Assembly: GCF_036023875.1 (NCBI RefSeq)
Contig: NZ_CP107931.1
Location: 62,001 to 126,000 of the forward strand
Length of the DNA: 64,000 bases
From: Mycobacterium sp. NBC_00419
GTDB lineage: Bacteria > Actinomycetota > Actinomycetes > Mycobacteriales > Mycobacteriaceae
Reading direction: 5' to 3'
Positions 9,799 to 18,630 of the stretch are shown here, in pieces. Every line of letters starts with the position of its first letter. Position 1 is the first letter of the stretch. The notes beneath the pieces are model-generated. The model was not told where the DNA came from. It saw only the letters and a program-made list of their open reading frames with translations, and did not search any database. Made by a program: the position numbers and the translations under genes.

Positions 9799-10590
9799 CT
9801 ATTTGGCCGTTGAGCCGGTAGCGGGAATCGGCGGCGGGCAGTAGTCGTGGTCCTGTAGCTGCTCTCCCCCGGCGAAATCGCCGGTCTCGCCGTTCGCACG
9901 GTCGGCCAACACCACGAAGCCCGGTCGCCCGCCCACGTCGTCGGCGCCGACGACCACCAGGGTGTAGAGCCCCATGTCGCCGCGTGCCCCGTCGATCCCG
10001 TCGGCCAGCAGGGTGAACGGGTTGGCGGACAGTTCGGTGCCCGGCACCGCGATCGCCCAGTACGTATGCCCGGCCAGCGGTACTGGAAACGGTGCCCACG
10101 TTGGCCCGATCAGGGCGGCTTGTGCGCGCAATGCGTCGCGCACGTCGGCGCGCACACAATCGAGGTGGATGTGCAGCTGGTTCTGGGACCGCGACACCGC
10201 GGAGTTGACCGCCAGGCTCATCCAGTCGCGTGGCAGAGTCCCCCCGGCCCGCTGCTCGACGAATGCCCGCGCCTGCCAGGCCAGCGCGAAGTAGTTGGTC
10301 GCATCGGGTGCGAGCAGTTCGGGGCTCTCGATACCGGACATGCGCGCGGTGGGTAAAAGCATGTACTGCCGGGCTCCGTCGATGTCCTTCATGACGACGT
10401 AGCCATGCTGCTCACCGCCGCTGAGATCCACCCGGGAACAGGGCGCCGGATCGCGGTGCGCGAGTTCGTCGGCGACGCACTGGTCGTGCACGATCGTCCA
10501 CAGCGCGTTCGGGTCGGCCTGGGCACTGACTGGACTGAGAAACCAGCACGCGGCCGCTGCCGCGACCGCAACGTATCTCTTGCCTGGCAC
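9799..10590 (-). CDS. cdh: CDP-diacylglycerol pyrophosphatase
   Basis: A 263-residue secreted or membrane-anchored hydrolase of the Cdh family (M. tuberculosis Rv2289), cleaving CDP-diacylglycerol to CMP and phosphatidate. The HIT-like motif is NQLHIHLDCV, with SAVSRSQ just before it. An N-terminal hydrophobic segment (YVAVAAAAACWFLSPVSAQA) serves as signal peptide or anchor. The GTG at 10590 is 6 nt after a reverse-strand TAAGGT, the leaderless geometry; an in-frame GTG at 10596 abuts that box and is less likely. It is monocistronic, with the TOBE regulator diverging upstream. Confidence 0.88.
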   Translation of the reverse strand: MPGKRYVAVAAAAACWFLSPVSAQADPNALWTIVHDQCVADELAHRDPAPCSRVDLSGGEQHGYVVMKDIDGARQYMLLPTARMSGIESPELLAPDATNYFALAWQARAFVEQRAGGTLPRDWMSLAVNSAVSRSQNQLHIHLDCVRADVRDALRAQAALIGPTWAPFPVPLAGHTYWAIAVPGTELSANPFTLLADGIDGARGDMGLYTLVVVGADDVGGRPGFVVLADRANGETGDFAGGEQLQDHDYCPPPIPATGSTAK

Positions 10591-10697
10591 CGCCACACCT
10601 TACGGTCGACACCCCTGATTGCACCGCCCCGAAACGCTCTATCTCCGTGTTCGCGGGTGTATAGCCACTTTTGAACCGCAGATGCGGACATTTCGGT

Positions 10698-10703
10698 TAG
10701 GCT
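10698..10703 (+). promoter_or_regulatory. Leaderless -10 element of the MerR/TOBE gene
   Basis: TAGGCT, 6 nt before the GTG at 10710. No ribosome-binding site is visible, so the mod regulator mRNA probably starts at its initiation codon. Confidence 0.5.
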
Positions 10704-10709
10704 GCCGAC

Positions 10710-11117
10710 GTGCCCACTATCAGAGTTCGCGAGGCCGCCGAACTTCTCGGAGTCAGCGACGACACGGTACGGCGGTGGATCGACGACGGTGCCCTTCCAG
10801 TCAGCAATGACGCGGCCGGGCGCAAGACCATCGACGGCGCCGCGCTGGCCGCCTTCGCCCGCGACCACGCCTCGGTCGCGCCGAAAGACCCGCTGTCGAT
10901 CGCCAGCTCGGCGCGCAACCGGTTCGCCGGCCTGGTGACCCGGGTCGTTACGGACACCGTGATGGCCCAGGTCGAGATGCAGTGCGGCCCGTTCACGGTG
11001 GTCTCGCTGATGAGCAGTGAGGCCGTGCGCGACCTCAACCTCGAGCCGGGCAGTATCGCCGTCGCGGTGGTGAAGGCCACCACGGTCATCGTCGAGACCC
11101 CGGGCGGGCAGTCATGA
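10710..11117 (+). CDS. MerR-type HTH plus TOBE (molybdate-binding) regulator
   Basis: A 135-residue protein joining an excisionase/MerR-like helix-turn-helix (residues 1-50: REAAELLGVSDDTVRRWIDD) to a single Mop/TOBE domain (about 65-132: RNRFAGLVTRVVTDTVMAQV and LEPGSIAVAVVKATTVIVE). TOBE domains bind molybdate or tungstate, so this is likely a one-protein molybdate sensor, a small analogue of ModE. Its stop overlaps the modA start (ATGA), so the sensor and the molybdate-binding lipoprotein are co-translated. The GTG start fits the -10 TAGGCT. Confidence 0.88.
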   Translation: MPTIRVREAAELLGVSDDTVRRWIDDGALPVSNDAAGRKTIDGAALAAFARDHASVAPKDPLSIASSARNRFAGLVTRVVTDTVMAQVEMQCGPFTVVSLMSSEAVRDLNLEPGSIAVAVVKATTVIVETPGGQS

Positions 11118-11878
11118 AACGGCGGTGGCCCGCGCTGGCCACGGCGCTGCTTCTCGTCACGCTCCCCGCCTGTGGTTCGGGCCAGAACTCCTCGGCGCCC
11201 GCCGGTGGAAAGATCGTGGTGTTCGCCGCGGCATCGTTGAAGAAGACCTTCACCGAGATCGGTGACCAGTTCAACAAGGACAACCCCGGCTCGTCGGTCG
11301 AGTTCTCCTTCGCGGGCTCCGCTGATCTCGTCACCCAGCTGACCCAGGGCGCCCACGCTGATGTCTTCGCATCCGCCGACACCAAGAACATGGATAAGGC
11401 GGCGGCGGCCGGTCTGCTGGCCGGTGCCCCGGTCAACTTCGCGTCCAACACCTTGACGATCGCGGTGGCGCCGGGAAATCCCAAGCAGATCAGCACTTTT
11501 CGGGATCTCGCCAAGCCCGGGATCAGCGTCGTCGTCTGCGCGCCGCAGGTGCCGTGCGGCTCGGCGGCGCAGAAGGTGGAGACCGCCACCGGCGTCGACC
11601 TCGCCCCGGCGAGCGAGGAATCCTCGGTGACCGACGTGCTGGGCAAGGTGACCAGCGGGCAGGCCGACGCCGGACTCGTCTACGTCACGGACACCGCTGC
11701 GGCCGGCGACAAGGTCACCGCGGTACCGTTCCCCGAAGCATCCGGGGCGGTCAACACCTACCCGATCGCCACCCTCAAACAGGCCCAATCCCCCGGTCTA
11801 GCAGGCAAATTCGTCGATCTGGTGACCGGCCCGGCCGGTCAGGCGATCCTCGCGAAGGCCGGTTTCGGGACACCCTGA
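11114..11878 (+). CDS. modA: Molybdate ABC transporter substrate-binding lipoprotein ModA
   Basis: A 254-residue periplasmic binding protein. Lipoprotein signal with lipobox LPAC (LLLVTLPACGSGQ). Ligand-site segments typical of ModA are VFAAASLKKTFTEIGDQF, FAGSADLVTQLTQGAHADVF and the VYVTDTAAAGDKV hinge. It captures molybdate for import. It is coupled to the upstream TOBE regulator, but modB and modC do not follow: the next gene encodes a phosphodiesterase. The permease and ATPase must therefore lie elsewhere, be shared, or be absent. Confidence 0.93.
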   Translation: MKRRWPALATALLLVTLPACGSGQNSSAPAGGKIVVFAAASLKKTFTEIGDQFNKDNPGSSVEFSFAGSADLVTQLTQGAHADVFASADTKNMDKAAAAGLLAGAPVNFASNTLTIAVAPGNPKQISTFRDLAKPGISVVVCAPQVPCGSAAQKVETATGVDLAPASEESSVTDVLGKVTSGQADAGLVYVTDTAAAGDKVTAVPFPEASGAVNTYPIATLKQAQSPGLAGKFVDLVTGPAGQAILAKAGFGTP

Positions 11879-11919
11879 CTCCCATCCCGGCCGGGCACCG
11901 ATGTGGCAGGCTTCCAAGC

Positions 11920-13056
11920 GTGGATCTACCCCGCCCCGACCCGGCTGCGCCGCACCTCGCCGATGTGGTGCCCGCAGTCCTCGCGGCGATGGGGGTGGCG
12001 GGTTTCGACAACCGCCTGGCCCTGCCGGGCCCGGTAGGCGGCGCCTGTGTGTTGCTGATCGACGGGCTGGGCGCTGAACTTCTCGACACCTACCGCGCCG
12101 ACGCCCCGGTCATGGCTGAACTGCGCGGACCGACACTGCAGGTGGGGTTTCCGTCCACGACGGCCGCTGGGCTGGCCGCCATCGGCACCGGCTGCGCGTC
12201 CGGCGCACACGGAATGGTCGGCTACTCCTTCCGGCTGCCCGACGTCGGGGTGATCAACGCGTTGCGCTGGCGCCCGCACCCCTGGGGTGACGATCTGCGC
12301 GAGGTCGCCATCCCCGAGACGGTCCAGCCGATGCCGACGACCTTCGAGCGGGCGCACGCCGCGGGCGTGGCCGTCAGCGTGGTGTCCGGTGCGGAGTTCA
12401 CCGGCTCCGGACTGACGCGTGCGGTGCTGCGGGGCGGGCAGTATGTCGGCGTGCACGCGCTGGGCGACTTGGCCGCCCAGGTGAACTCGGCGGTGGCCGC
12501 AGGCGGGTTCTGCTACGGCTACCACAGCGAACTGGACCTGCTGGGGCACCTGTATGGGCCGGGCTCGCCGGCCTGGCGGATGCAGCTGCGACACGTCGAT
12601 CGTCTGGTGGAATCGGTTCTCAACGCGCTTGCGCCGGGCGGGCTGCTCGCCGTGGTGGCCGACCACGGGATGGTCAGCGTCGACAGCTCGGAATCAGTCG
12701 ATATCGATAGCACCCCAACACTTCTGGACGGCGTAACCGCGCTGGGCGGTGAGCCGCGGGCCCGGCACGTCTACACCGAGGCCGGTGCCGTGGCAGACGT
12801 TCGGGCTACCTGGAGCGAGACGCTCGGTTCCCGGGCCTGGGTGGTGACCAGAGACGAGGCGATCGACGCGGGCTGGTTCGGGGCGGCGGTGGCTGACCGT
12901 GTCCGGCCACGTATCGGCGACGTCGTCGCAGCGGCACGAGGCAACGCGGCGATGCTGCGCCGCATGGTAGAGCCCGGTGAGTCGGCCCTCGTCGGCCATC
13001 ACGGATCGCTGACCACCGCCGAGCAGCGTGTGCCGTTGCTGTTGGCTTACCGCTGA
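11920..13056 (+). CDS. Alkaline-phosphatase-superfamily nucleotide pyrophosphatase/phosphodiesterase
   Basis: A 378-residue metal-dependent hydrolase of the NPP branch of the alkaline phosphatase fold. Metal and nucleophile motifs are VLLIDGLGAELLD (first Asp), GFPSTTAAGLAAIGTGC (Thr nucleophile), GYHSELDLLGHLYG (Asp/His), VVADHGMV (Asp-His) and VGHHGSLT (His). No signal peptide is apparent. The GTG at 11920, 41 bp after modA, is the first start that precedes the conserved N-terminus. It may share the modA transcript. The substrate, nucleotide or phosphodiester, is not known. It overlaps the convergent GGDEF gene by 10 bp. Confidence 0.88.
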   Translation: MDLPRPDPAAPHLADVVPAVLAAMGVAGFDNRLALPGPVGGACVLLIDGLGAELLDTYRADAPVMAELRGPTLQVGFPSTTAAGLAAIGTGCASGAHGMVGYSFRLPDVGVINALRWRPHPWGDDLREVAIPETVQPMPTTFERAHAAGVAVSVVSGAEFTGSGLTRAVLRGGQYVGVHALGDLAAQVNSAVAAGGFCYGYHSELDLLGHLYGPGSPAWRMQLRHVDRLVESVLNALAPGGLLAVVADHGMVSVDSSESVDIDSTPTLLDGVTALGGEPRARHVYTEAGAVADVRATWSETLGSRAWVVTRDEAIDAGWFGAAVADRVRPRIGDVVAAARGNAAMLRRMVEPGESALVGHHGSLTTAEQRVPLLLAYR

Positions 13057-14309
13057 GTGGTCCCGCGCAGGCGCGCCTTGTGCCGATACATGTCCAGGTC
13101 GGCGTTGCGGATGAGCTCTTCCAGATCGTCGGTGGGCCCCCAGGTCCAGCCCACCGATGCCGTGAGGTGCACCGCGATGTCGCCGAGGCCGTAGCGCTCG
13201 GTCATCGCCGCGCAGATCCGCTCGGCCACGGTGGACACCGCAGCGGCGTCCTGGGCTTCGGGGAGCAGCACGACGAACTCGTCACCACCGAGCCGGAACA
13301 CCGAGTTCGGAGCGGGCACGGTTGCGCTGAGTCGCTGCGCGACCTCGGTGAGGACGGCGTCGCCGGTGGCGTGCCCATGCTCGTCGTTGACGTTCTTGAA
13401 CGAGTCGAGATCGATGAACACGATGCCGACCGGAGCCGCCGGTGCCGCGGCTCGATGCTCCTGGATCTGATGGACCAGGGCGCGGCGGTTGTGCAGACCG
13501 GTCAGCTGGTCGGTGACCGCCATGCGGGCCAATTCGGCCTCGGCGTGCCTGCGGGCCGTCACATCCTGAAACTGTGCGATCACCACGTCGTCGGCGCCGT
13601 AGTCCGCGCCCGGTGCCAGCACCGCGGTGCGCTGCAGCCAGATGACGGAGCCGTCGCGGCGCAGATAACGGCGCTCGGAGGAGATCTGCTGCACCGTTCC
13701 GGCCAGCAGGGCTTCCATCTCGTCCTCGCCGGCGCCTACGTCGTCGGGGTGGACATAGATGCGGTAGTCCGCACCCGCGAGATCCTCCTCGGTGTACCCG
13801 ATCATGCGACACAGCGCCGGGTTGACCCGCAAGGCCCGGCCGCCGGTGGTCAGCACGGCTTCGCCGAACGGCGCATTGGCCATGCTGACCTGGAACAGGC
13901 GCAGCGCGGCGTCGCGGACCCGCTCGGCCTCGACCCGGGGCGTGACGTCGATGGCGTGGCAGTAGAAGCCCCGGACCTCGCCGTCGACGATGTCGGGGAT
14001 GTAGGTGGCATCGAACTGCCTGCTGACGCCGCGCGAATCGGTCAGCGTGGTGTTGAACGCCTGGATGCGTCCGGCGAGGACTGCCTCGACGTGCGGCAGA
14101 ACGGTGGCATAGAGCTCGGCTCCGACGATCTCCCGCATGTGCCGGCCGCGGACCTCTCCCGGCGCGAACCCGAAATACTCCACGTAGGTGTCATTGGCCA
14201 GGAGATTGCACTGATCGCGGTCCCAGTAGCCGATGATCGCGGGCAGCCGGTCGATGAGCAGCTTCAGCCGGCGGACTTCCTCCGCGGCAGAAAGCTGTTC
14301 GTCGAGCAC
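13047..14309 (-). CDS. PAS-PAS-GGDEF diguanylate cyclase
   Basis: A 420-residue cytoplasmic sensor. Two PAS domains (about residues 15-125 and 135-255, the second with the PAC-like RRYLRRDGSVIWLQ) precede a GGDEF domain with an intact catalytic loop RLGGDEFVVLLPE and metal site IVFIDLDSFKNVND. It should make c-di-GMP in response to a signal sensed by PAS. No inhibitory RxxD is visible just before GGDEF. The GTG at 14309 is chosen because GGAGG lies 8 nt upstream; a TTG at 14315 is too close to it. No EAL domain is attached. Confidence 0.9.
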   Translation of the reverse strand: MLDEQLSAAEEVRRLKLLIDRLPAIIGYWDRDQCNLLANDTYVEYFGFAPGEVRGRHMREIVGAELYATVLPHVEAVLAGRIQAFNTTLTDSRGVSRQFDATYIPDIVDGEVRGFYCHAIDVTPRVEAERVRDAALRLFQVSMANAPFGEAVLTTGGRALRVNPALCRMIGYTEEDLAGADYRIYVHPDDVGAGEDEMEALLAGTVQQISSERRYLRRDGSVIWLQRTAVLAPGADYGADDVVIAQFQDVTARRHAEAELARMAVTDQLTGLHNRRALVHQIQEHRAAAPAAPVGIVFIDLDSFKNVNDEHGHATGDAVLTEVAQRLSATVPAPNSVFRLGGDEFVVLLPEAQDAAAVSTVAERICAAMTERYGLGDIAVHLTASVGWTWGPTDDLEELIRNADLDMYRHKARLRGTTQR

Positions 14310-14443
14310 TACCAACGCCTCCGCAAGGTTCTCAGCGACATGACAACCAATTTACAGGTCAGTCAATATCCGAGGGCGCCGCAGCGCCGCAACCGTGCTG
14401 ACCAAATTCGGCGCCGTGCCGGCGGCGGTTAAGGTACTGCGTC

Positions 14444-15190
14444 GTGATCGTGCTGCTGCCGCCATCGGAGACCAAACAAGTCGGAGGTGACGGACCTGCG
14501 CTGCGCCTGGATGCCCTGAGCTCGCCCGAACTCACGCCGCTGCGCAGAACACTCGTCGACGAACTCGTCGAGCTGGCCTCCGACGTGGCGGCCAGCAGGC
14601 GCGCCCTGGGACTGTCGTCGACCCAGGACGCCGAGGTCGAACGCAACGCCGCACTGCTGAGCTCCCCGACACTGCCCGCGATCACGCGCTACACCGGCGT
14701 GCTCTACGACGCGCTCGACGTCGGTTCGCTGCGCGGGGCCGAGTCCGCACGCGCGAGCGCCCGGCTCGCTGTGGGCTCAGCGCTGTTCGGTCTGCTGCGA
14801 GCCGACGATCTGGTGCCGGCCTACCGGCTGTCAGCGTCGTCGAAACTCCCCGGCCGCCCGACGCTGGCCGCCAGATGGCGGCCGATCCTGGAGCCGGTGC
14901 TTGCCGATCTGGCCGACGCCGAGCTTGTGGTCGACCTGCGTTCGGGTTCCTACGCCGGGCTCGGCAAGCTGTCCGGCGCGGTGCGCGTCGACGTCCTGGC
15001 CGAACACCCCGACGGCCGGCGCACCGTGGTCACCCACTTCAACAAGGCCCACAAGGGTCGGCTGGCCCGCGTCCTGGCGGCCACCAGATCCGAACCCGAC
15101 GACGCGGCGGGGGTAGCCGCGGTGGCGAGGCGGGCGAAGATGCGCGTCGAGCGGGACGGCAATGAGCTCACCATCGTGGTGCCGGCCTGA
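14444..15190 (+). CDS. yaaA: YaaA/DUF328 family peroxide-stress protein
   Basis: A 248-residue UPF0246/YaaA protein. Family motifs are the N-terminal LLPPSETKQVGGDGP, ITRYTGVLYDALD, AYRLSASSKLPGRPTLAARW and VVDLRSGSYAGLG. In E. coli YaaA lowers free iron under peroxide stress and binds DNA; the role in mycobacteria is not settled. The GTG start lies 8 nt after TAAGGT (14430-14435), a probable leaderless start. A methyltransferase gene follows 25 bp downstream in the same direction and may be cotranscribed. Confidence 0.88.
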   Translation: MIVLLPPSETKQVGGDGPALRLDALSSPELTPLRRTLVDELVELASDVAASRRALGLSSTQDAEVERNAALLSSPTLPAITRYTGVLYDALDVGSLRGAESARASARLAVGSALFGLLRADDLVPAYRLSASSKLPGRPTLAARWRPILEPVLADLADAELVVDLRSGSYAGLGKLSGAVRVDVLAEHPDGRRTVVTHFNKAHKGRLARVLAATRSEPDDAAGVAAVARRAKMRVERDGNELTIVVPA

Positions 15191-15215
15191 TCCGGGTTTC
15201 TGCGACGATGGTGTG

Positions 15216-15818
15216 ATGAGCAACCGGTGGCAGAAGTCCACGGCGCCCCGCGGTGCCGACTACGACGCTCGATGGCAATCGCTGGCCGACGCCGGGCACA
15301 ACATCCACGGTGAGGCCGATTTCGTCGAGGGACTGCTGCGCGAGTCAGGCGGCCGATCGGTGCTCGACGCCGGCTGCGGAACGGGCCGGGTCGCCATCGA
15401 GCTCGCCCGTCGTGGCCTGGCGGTCACCGGCGTCGACGCCGATGCGGGAATGCTCTCGGCGGCTCGCCGCAAAGCTCCTGAGCTGCCGTGGATCCAAGCC
15501 GATCTTGCTGCCCTGGGCTCCGATGTCGACGGGCCGTTCGACGTCGTCCTGCTCGCCGGCAACGTGATGATCTTCCTCGAGCCCGGGACCGAGGAACAGG
15601 TGCTGGCCGGCCTGGTGGCACGGCTGGCGCCGGGTGGCCTACTGGTCGCAGGCTTCAGCCTGCGGCCCGACCGGCTGCCGATCGAACGATACGACCGGCT
15701 CACCGAGCAGGCTGGGCTGACGCTGGTGTCGCGGTGGGCCACCTGGGACAGCCAGCCCTTCAGCGGCGGCGATTACGCCGTGTCGGTGCACCGTGCGACA
15801 GGCTCACCCGGCACCTGA
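15216..15818 (+). CDS. Class I SAM-dependent methyltransferase
   Basis: A 200-residue methyltransferase. Motif I is VLDAGCGTGRVAIELARRG, the acidic end of beta-2 is VTGVDADAGML, and beta-4 is FDVVLLAGNVMIFLEP. It is short, with little beyond the Rossmann core, so the acceptor cannot be inferred. The ATG at 15216 is used; an in-frame start at 15162 would overlap yaaA without any conserved sequence. It is probably cotranscribed with yaaA. Confidence 0.87.
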   Translation: MSNRWQKSTAPRGADYDARWQSLADAGHNIHGEADFVEGLLRESGGRSVLDAGCGTGRVAIELARRGLAVTGVDADAGMLSAARRKAPELPWIQADLAALGSDVDGPFDVVLLAGNVMIFLEPGTEEQVLAGLVARLAPGGLLVAGFSLRPDRLPIERYDRLTEQAGLTLVSRWATWDSQPFSGGDYAVSVHRATGSPGT

Positions 15819-15971
15819 GCGCAGCCGGCGGCCTGGATGCCGGTTTTTGCCATTGGAGGGTGGCCAGGTGTGCGAGTGTTTGCTAGGCTCGGTTCCCGGC
15901 CATGGCCAACAGGGTGTTCGGGATTGCTGGGCACACCGGAGAGCCGACGCGATCATCGAGGGGAATGGTGC

Positions 15972-17093
15972 ATGAGGTTGCCGTGGATGGGCCGCAGCCT
16001 CAATCAGTACTACACACTCACCGCGCTGCTGGCCGCTCGCGGAGCGCAAACCTTCACCTCCCGCGTCAGCGCGTCCTTCCTGTTCACCTTGGGCGTCATG
16101 CTGCTGGTCGTGCTGATCAGCCCGCTTCCTTTGCGGGAGCCGGGCGGCGGCTGGGTGTTGGGTGCGGTCGCGATCGCCTGCTTCGCCAGCGGCGCGATCT
16201 GGCTGCGGCATCGCTGGCCGACCCGCACCGAATCCGCCCTCCTCGCCGGAGGATCGATGGTCGGGGTCCCGTTAGCCTGCCTCACCCCGGTCGACCCCGC
16301 ATACGGCCTATCCGGTGCGACCGCGTTTGCCCTGATGATCGGGTACGTCGCTCTTCTGCACGGAATGCGACTGCTGATCGCCACCATCACGGTGGCCGTC
16401 GCGACGGTCATCTTCCTGGCGGTGACGATCGCCGACCGTGATCCGCTGCTGGCGTTGGTGTCCGCCACGATGCTGCTGTTGCTGTTCGCGTTCGCCGCGT
16501 TCTCGTGTCGCCTCGTGGTCAGGCTGACCGGAACCGCGGTCGGCCCGGACGGTTACGAGCCGCTGACAGGTCTGCTGAACCGGGAGGCGTTCGACGAACA
16601 GGCCGCAACGCTGCTGGCCTCCCGCAACCGCGACGACGACCGCTACCTGGTGGTCGCCCTCGTCAACATCGACAGCTTCGCGGCGATGGTCAGTGTGGTC
16701 GGCAACCGAGGCGGTAACCGGGCCCGGATCGCGGCGGGCCAGGCCCTGCGCGAAACGGTGCGCAGCAACGCGATCGTCGCCCACATCGGCGACGCCGAAT
16801 ACCTCATCGCCGACACGTTCACCACCACCGACCCGTCGCCTCTGGTTGAGCGGGTGCGAGGTGCCATCGCCGCGAGCCCGACCGGGATGACGGCAAGTAT
16901 CGGCGTGGTCAGCACGCCGCTTCGGCCGCTGGCCGCGCATCCACCGCACGAGGTTCTCGACGAGATCGTCGCGCTGGCGACGACGGCGATGTACGAGGCA
17001 CGCCGTGCCGGCGGCAACCAGGCCCGCTACGTGGTCCGCCCGACGCTCAGTGTGCTGGACGAGGACGACGAACCCGAAACCCCCCTGGTCTGA
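15972..17093 (+). CDS. Membrane protein with degenerate GGDEF domain
   Basis: A 373-residue protein. About five to six hydrophobic helices (residues ~35-185) form the N-terminal half, and a GGDEF-like domain (from EPLTGLLNREAFDEQ) the C-terminal half. The catalytic loop reads HIGDAEYLI instead of GGDEF, and the metal-site strand is ALVNIDSFAAMVSVV, so cyclase activity is doubtful. It may bind c-di-GMP or GTP as a receptor, or be inactive. AGGGGA about 8 nt upstream supports the ATG at 15972. It lies 1.7 kb from an intact GGDEF gene. Confidence 0.86.
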   Translation: MRLPWMGRSLNQYYTLTALLAARGAQTFTSRVSASFLFTLGVMLLVVLISPLPLREPGGGWVLGAVAIACFASGAIWLRHRWPTRTESALLAGGSMVGVPLACLTPVDPAYGLSGATAFALMIGYVALLHGMRLLIATITVAVATVIFLAVTIADRDPLLALVSATMLLLLFAFAAFSCRLVVRLTGTAVGPDGYEPLTGLLNREAFDEQAATLLASRNRDDDRYLVVALVNIDSFAAMVSVVGNRGGNRARIAAGQALRETVRSNAIVAHIGDAEYLIADTFTTTDPSPLVERVRGAIAASPTGMTASIGVVSTPLRPLAAHPPHEVLDEIVALATTAMYEARRAGGNQARYVVRPTLSVLDEDDEPETPLV

Positions 17094-17121
17094 TCGGATT
17101 TCAGAGCGGCGGGACTCGTCG

Positions 17122-17448
17122 TCAGGACATCGAGGTGACGTCCACCGACAGGTTCTCGGCGATGGCGCGGGCGGCGGTCCAGTCGCCACCGCGCAGCGCG
17201 GATGCGAGGTCCTCTGTCAGCGGGCTGCGCACCCCGAGTTCGGACAGCCAGTCCGACAGTGTTGCCGAGATCTCGTTGGCTGTCACGGTGACCGTGCGGC
17301 CCTCGTGCAGTCGGTCGGTGAGCCGAAATGTCGGCACCGTCCCGGGCCGAAAATGCGCGGGCCGCGAATGAAGCCAGAAGTTGTTGTGCGTCAATTTTAT
17401 TCGCCGATGAGGCCATCTCATGTGGACATGCCTGCGTGTGAAGAACAT
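17122..17448 (-). CDS. Small His/Arg-rich hypothetical protein
   Basis: A 108-residue protein of unknown function. The first 35 residues are strongly basic and contain six histidines (RRHVHMRWPHRRIKLTHNN and onwards); the rest is an acidic helical segment (TVTANEISATLSDWLSELGV). There is no signal peptide or membrane segment. The ATG at 17448 has an excellent GGAGGA 6 nt upstream, which fixes the start inside a longer open frame. It ends 28 bp from the degenerate GGDEF gene and diverges from the agmatinase gene. The N-terminus could bind metal or nucleic acid; this is conjecture. Confidence 0.68.
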   Translation of the reverse strand: MFFTRRHVHMRWPHRRIKLTHNNFWLHSRPAHFRPGTVPTFRLTDRLHEGRTVTVTANEISATLSDWLSELGVRSPLTEDLASALRGGDWTAARAIAENLSVDVTSMS

Positions 17449-17570
17449 GTAGCTTCCTCCCCCTTTGCGCCCGCCCACCTCTACTGTCCCGCTCCCCGGT
17501 GGTGCAGCAAAGGGCACTAGGTCCTGCACCCGATGAGGCGAACGGCACCGCTGCCGGCGGCGGCCGGAGG

Positions 17571-17576
17571 TATTGT
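17571..17576 (+). promoter_or_regulatory. Leaderless -10 element of the agmatinase gene
   Basis: TATTGT, 7 nt before the ATG at 17584, with no ribosome site between. It has the geometry of a leaderless mycobacterial transcript. Confidence 0.55.
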
Positions 17577-17583
17577 CTGCCCA

Positions 17584-18630
17584 ATGAGTTCCGGCCATAA
17601 CCACAAGCCCAACCGTGAACTGCCACCTGGCATGGCAGAGCAGCTGGATCTGCCCTATGCCGGCGTCGCCTCATTCGGGAACCGCCCCTTCCTCACCGAA
17701 CCCGAGCAGCTCGACTCGTGGCAGCCGGACGTCGCGATCGTCGGCGCGCCGTTCGACGTGGCCACCACCAACCGGCCCGGGGCCCGCTTCGGGCCGCGCG
17801 CCATCCGCTCCACCGCCTATGAGCCAGGCACCTACCACATGGACCTCGGGCTGGAGATCTTCGACTGGCTCGAGGTCGTCGACTTCGGCGATGCCTGGTG
17901 CCCGCACGGATTGACCGAGCAGTCACATGCCAATATCCGCGAGCGGGTGCACACCGTGGCCTCGCGCGGCATCGTCCCGGTGATCCTGGGCGGCGACCAC
18001 TCGATCACCTGGCCGGCCGCCACCGCGGTCGCCGAGGTGCACGGTTACGGCAATGTCGGGATCGTGCACTTCGACGCGCACGCCGACACCGCCGACATCA
18101 TCGACGGCAACCTGGCCAGCCACGGCACCCCCATGCGCCGGCTCATCGAGTCCGGTGCGGTGCCGGGAACACACTTCGTGCAGGTCGGCCTGCGGGGCTA
18201 CTGGCCCCCGCAGGACACCTTCGAGTGGATGCAGGAACAAGGCATGGTCTGGCACACCATGCAGGAGATCTGGGATCACGGGTTCAAGTCGGTGATGGCC
18301 AAGGCGGTGAGCGAGGCTCTCGCGAAGGCCGACAAGCTTTATGTCTCAGTCGATATCGACGTCCTCGATCCGGCACACGCACCGGGTACCGGGACGCCGG
18401 AACCGGGTGGTATCACCAGTGCCGACCTGCTGCGCATGGTCCGCCAGTTGTGCCACGAGCATGACGTGGTCGGCGTCGACGTCGTCGAGGTGGCGCCGGC
18501 TTACGACCACGCCGAACTGACGGTCAATGCCGCCCACCGGGTGGTGTTCGAGGCGCTCGCCGGGATGGCGGCCCAGCGCCGCGACGCCGCCAACGCCAAG
18601 CCGGGCCCGCCCTCCCCGCTGGCCACCTAG
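17584..18630 (+). CDS. Agmatinase/guanidino-acid ureohydrolase (SpeB-like)
   Basis: A 348-residue arginase-fold enzyme that hydrolyses a guanidino group to urea. Binuclear manganese ligands are in GGDHSITW, HFDAHADTAD and SVDIDVLDPAHAPGTGTPEP, all complete. Agmatinases, guanidinobutyrases and guanidinopropionases share these motifs, so the substrate is open: polyamine or guanidino-acid catabolism. The length is slightly above the usual ~310-320 because of N-terminal and C-terminal tails. The last 4 bp overlap the convergent unknown gene. Confidence 0.9.
   Translation: MSSGHNHKPNRELPPGMAEQLDLPYAGVASFGNRPFLTEPEQLDSWQPDVAIVGAPFDVATTNRPGARFGPRAIRSTAYEPGTYHMDLGLEIFDWLEVVDFGDAWCPHGLTEQSHANIRERVHTVASRGIVPVILGGDHSITWPAATAVAEVHGYGNVGIVHFDAHADTADIIDGNLASHGTPMRRLIESGAVPGTHFVQVGLRGYWPPQDTFEWMQEQGMVWHTMQEIWDHGFKSVMAKAVSEALAKADKLYVSVDIDVLDPAHAPGTGTPEPGGITSADLLRMVRQLCHEHDVVGVDVVEVAPAYDHAELTVNAAHRVVFEALAGMAAQRRDAANAKPGPPSPLAT

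Noticed and set aside
11879..13056. modB or modC after modA
   Set aside because: The frame after modA carries alkaline-phosphatase-superfamily metal motifs, not ABC permease or ATPase motifs.
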